Shown here: positions 61,942-64,000 of the stretch, in pieces
How the letters are laid out: each line of letters begins with the position of its first letter
How positions within the stretch are numbered: the first letter of the stretch is position 1
Assembly: GCA_963744105.1 (NCBI GenBank)
Contig: CAVUSJ010000002.1
Span: 496,001-560,000 of the forward strand
DNA from: DASUPK01 sp963744105
GTDB taxonomy: Bacteria; Actinomycetota; Thermoleophilia; Solirubrobacterales; 70-9
Reading direction: 5' to 3'
DNA length: 64,000 nucleotides
Made by a program: the position numbers and the translations under genes
Notes under the pieces: model-generated
Database searches by the model: none
Told to the model about the DNA's origin: nothing
Seen by the model: only the letters and a program-made list of their open reading frames with translations

Positions 61942-62567
61942 TCGTCGACGCCCAGGCCCTCTTCCGCCGCGGGCTCCGCGAGCACCTGGAGGCGAGCGGC
62001 CTCGATGTCGTTGGGGAGGCTGAGGACGCCGCCGGCGCGGTGGCCCTCTCTGCTGAGACCGAGCCGGATGTGGTCCTGATGGACATCAGCATGCCGGGAG
62101 GCTCCGGCATCGACGCGACGAGAAAAGTGCGCGTCGCGGCCCCACGCGCTCGGGTGCTGATGATGACCGTCTCCGCCGAGGAGGAACTAATCGTGGACGC
62201 GATCATGGCGGGCGCTTGCGGTTGCCTGCTGAAGGACTCCGAGGGCGATCAGATCCTGGCTGCCATCGCCGCCGCCGCCGCGGGCGAGAGCGCTCTCTCT
62301 CCCCTGATCGCCTCGGGCCTGATCGAGCGAGTGCGAGAGCACGAACCGCCGCCGGGCTCCAGCGCTGCTGACCGCCCCACGCTGACGAGCCGCGAGCGAG
62401 AGGTCCTGAGCCTGATCGTCGAAGGCAAGGAAAACAACGAGATTGCTGCGGAGCTGGTGATCAGCTCGGAGACCGTCAAGACCCACGTCTCCACTGTCCT
62501 GGAGAAGCTGGAGGCCGACAACCGTGTCCAGGCGGCTGTCAAGGCCGTCCGGGCCGGGCTCGTTTGA
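61929..62567 (+). CDS. NarL/LuxR-type response regulator
   Basis: 212 residues. Receiver domain with phospho-acceptor Asp52 in VVLMDISMPG, the conserved Lys in CLLKDS, and a C-terminal LuxR helix (LTSREREVLSLIVEGKENNE, SSETVKTHVSTVLEKL). The acidic pocket reads IVDAQA, i.e. the second acidic residue is Ala, which may weaken Mg binding. No histidine kinase gene lies beside it, so its partner is elsewhere. Confidence 0.92.
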   Translation: MRVLIVDAQALFRRGLREHLEASGLDVVGEAEDAAGAVALSAETEPDVVLMDISMPGGSGIDATRKVRVAAPRARVLMMTVSAEEELIVDAIMAGACGCLLKDSEGDQILAAIAAAAAGESALSPLIASGLIERVREHEPPPGSSAADRPTLTSREREVLSLIVEGKENNEIAAELVISSETVKTHVSTVLEKLEADNRVQAAVKAVRAGLV

Positions 62568-62651
62568 GCCGCCCGGCCCGTGGGCGGCCCTGCCCAAGTC
62601 GCACCTCGATCCGCGTCCTTTGGCCCTCCAGCTGAGGCGCTACAGCACTGC

Positions 62652-62936
62652 TCAGGACTTGCGTTCCGACTCCTCGACCCGGTCACGCAGCGCTCGCACA
62701 TCGGCCGTCAGCTCGAACAGCCGCAGTCGCTCGGCTTCGAGCGCCCGCACTGCGCTCTCGGTCCGCTTCCGGTCGGCTTGGAGGCGCAGGGCCTCGCCCG
62801 CGCAGCGCGTCAGCAGCTCATCGATCTCATCGACGCTCCGCTTGCCAGGGTCCAGCAGAGCGCTCATCACCTCTTGCTCGAGGGCAGCGTCGACCGTGGG
62901 TTCGCGTGATTCGGATTTGGTCTTGTCTTCACCCAT
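62652..62936 (-). CDS. Small coiled-coil hypothetical protein
   Basis: 94 residues. Charged and helical, with LEQEVMSALLDPGKRSVDEIDELL and a heptad-like end (AEALEAERLRLFELTADVRALR-type spacing). ATG 62936 was chosen; an ATG at 62996 would add 20 basic residues. No family recognised. It converges with the response regulator. Confidence 0.55.
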   Translation of the reverse strand: MGEDKTKSESREPTVDAALEQEVMSALLDPGKRSVDEIDELLTRCAGEALRLQADRKRTESAVRALEAERLRLFELTADVRALRDRVEESERKS

Positions 62937-63089
62937 GAACGCCCCCCGTGACTTGGGGAGCACCTCGCCGCGACCATGAAGGATCAGCCGGGTCACTGAT
63001 CTTACGTTCGCCTCAGGACGATTCTTCCGGGACCGTCAAGGGCTTCGGGGAGTTTGCGAAAAACGCGTAACCGAAAACACGGAAAATGG

Positions 63090-63109
63090 GCGTTCAGTGA
63101 ACTGAACGC
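63090..63109 (+). promoter_or_regulatory. Palindromic operator before the sigma-factor gene
   Basis: GCGTTCAGT, GA, ACTGAACGC: 9-base perfect arms with a 2-base centre, 57 bases before the ATG at 63167. Just upstream three A-runs follow each other (AAAAA, AAAA, AAAA) at 11-14 base spacing. Confidence 0.6.
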
Positions 63110-63166
63110 AAAGATCGCGCATGCGAGCCATTCACAGCACCGCCGCCGGAGAGGAAGCTAGCCCGC

Positions 63167-63775
63167 ATGGGATCGGACCCAGGTGGGATCGTGCAGCGCG
63201 TCAGTCGGGATGAGGAGCAGGGCGGCGGCAATCTCGAGCGGCGAGCGATCGCTGCGGCGAAAGCGGGTCACTGGGACGCGCTGTCGTATCTCTACTCCCG
63301 CTACGCGGATGACGTTCGGAGATATGTCCAGAGCATCGTTCGCGAGCCCCACGAGGCCGAGGACATCACCCACGACGTCTTCGCAAAGCTGATGAAGGCG
63401 ATTCAGAAGTACGAGGAGCGGAAGGTCCCGTTCGCCGCGTGGATCATGCGCGTCGCACGCAATGCCGCGCTCGATCACGTGCGCTCGAGGCGGCAGATCC
63501 CGGTCGACGAAGTGTGGATCAGCGATAACGGCCACGAGCAGACATCCTTCGAGTACACCCATGCACTGAAGGCAGCGCTCGCCGACCTGCCCGAATCGCA
63601 GCGCCAGGTGCTCGTCCTGAGACATATCGGCGGACTCTCGCCGAACGAGATCGCCGAGCGGTTGGGGAAGACCGAGGCGTCAATCCAGGGACTGCACCAT
63701 CGTGGACGCGCGGCGCTCAAAGTCTCGCTGCGGGAACTCGGAGTGGCCCCCGTGACTTCGGCGTCGGCGCCCTAA
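63167..63775 (+). CDS. ECF-type sigma factor (sigma-70 family)
   Basis: 202 residues. Region 2 (YSRYADDVRRYVQSIVREPH, EDITHDVFAKLMKAI, WIMRVARNAALDHVRSRRQ) and region 4 (LPESQRQVLVLRHIGGLSPN then EIAERLGKTEASIQGLHHRG) are both present, with no region 1 or 3. It directs RNA polymerase to a stress or envelope regulon. A palindromic operator lies upstream. The next minus-strand gene is convergent, and no anti-sigma factor is visible in the window. Confidence 0.93.
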   Translation: MGSDPGGIVQRVSRDEEQGGGNLERRAIAAAKAGHWDALSYLYSRYADDVRRYVQSIVREPHEAEDITHDVFAKLMKAIQKYEERKVPFAAWIMRVARNAALDHVRSRRQIPVDEVWISDNGHEQTSFEYTHALKAALADLPESQRQVLVLRHIGGLSPNEIAERLGKTEASIQGLHHRGRAALKVSLRELGVAPVTSASAP

Positions 63776-63810
63776 GTCGAGAGAGCACTCGACCGCAGGG
63801 CGAGCTCTCG

Positions 63811-64000
63811 CTAGCTGCCCGCGGGCCCGATGACCCGTTCGGCCACCCGGCCGGCGTCGAGGTCCGCGAGGTAGAAGATGGCCGCGTGCTCGATCAGACG
63901 CTCGAGCTCGAGTTCCTGATCCTCGGCCTCCTGCTCCAGCAGCCGCAGGCTCTGCGCATCCAGTTCGAGCTCCAAGAGGCGGGTCTCGCGCTCGGCCGCC
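63811..64000 (-). CDS. Coiled-coil protein, C-terminal part (runs off the window)
   Basis: The minus frame is open from the window edge to a TAG at 63811-63813. The visible 63 residues are Glu/Leu rich with coiled-coil spacing (LLELELDAQSLRLLEQEA), ending DAGRVAERVIGPAGS. The start lies outside the window; no function can be given. Confidence 0.6.
   Translation of the reverse strand, partial: AAERETRLLELELDAQSLRLLEQEAEDQELELERLIEHAAIFYLADLDAGRVAERVIGPAGS

Overview
The window is high-GC, densely coded DNA from an actinobacterium. The mix of genes suggests the class Thermoleophilia (order Solirubrobacterales or a relative). Pointers are a gap-pgk-tpiA-gpmI operon, a LexA gene behind a GAAC-N4-GTTC SOS box, cytochrome c maturation by System I (Ccm) proteins, beta-helix surface proteins, and many GTG/TTG starts coupled by 1-4 base overlaps. 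The taxonomic placement is inference. No rRNA, CRISPR array, transposase or phage structural gene was seen.

Layout. 0-3.4 kb: the tail of an unknown gene, a branched-chain amino-acid-type binding lipoprotein divergent from a MaoC hydratase, a cupredoxin lipoprotein and an enoyl-CoA hydratase. 3.5-8.5 kb: uvrC-rapZ, then a drug-type ABC exporter and a VOC protein. 8.6-13.1 kb: the glycolytic operon gap-pgk-tpiA-gpmI, every junction overlapping. 13.2-21.3 kb: a NERD-like protein, tgt, small zinc-ribbon ORFs, a Ser/Thr kinase with a lipoprotein, a phosphoesterase, an M48 peptidase, rlmH and argS. 21.5-30 kb: a GDP-mannose-3,5-epimerase-like gene, a split Ccm locus (ccmG-ccmH on minus; ccmE-ccmF-ccmI-like on plus) separated by tRNA-Gly, a broken SnoaL-like gene and a CDP-glucose pair (rfbF/rfbG), then secG. 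30-34.6 kb: a short family-5 binding protein, a DUF445/Abi-alpha pair, a beta-helix secreted protein and a gene broken by an 8-base duplication. 34.8-49.3 kb: tRNA-Leu and a large glycan-type cluster. 49.4-53.1 kb: lexA with a zinc-ribbon partner, a decayed gene, rnpB, a methyltransferase/SDR pair, and a c-di-AMP (ydaO) riboswitch ahead of an RlpA-like gene. 53.1-64 kb: an AhpD-like protein without its CxxC, glnA, a YyaL-type thioredoxin protein, an ACT protein, an acyl-CoA ligase/MFS/aminotransferase operon, a response regulator, an ECF-like sigma factor and the end of a coiled-coil gene.

The most unusual part is the 35-49 kb cluster. On minus, a GT2 glycosyltransferase carries a degenerate GGDEF-like domain, followed by a radical SAM enzyme, three extended SDRs, a YdjM-like/HNH fusion and an AglD-type membrane protein, mostly joined by 1-10 base overlaps. 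Divergently, on plus, lie a SARP/AAA regulator, a 1191-residue protein joining a winged helix to a GT2 synthase and a PMT-type transferase, and a GH5 lipoprotein. I read it as a regulated surface-glycan system whose enzymes carry signalling-type or DNA-binding-type domains; the product is unknown.

At whole-window scale two further patterns stand out. Many genes have a TANNNT box ending 6-8 bases before the start codon, which implies leaderless mRNAs. A ~70-base repeat with two GNC-GAA-type hairpins precedes both the ABC exporter and argS.
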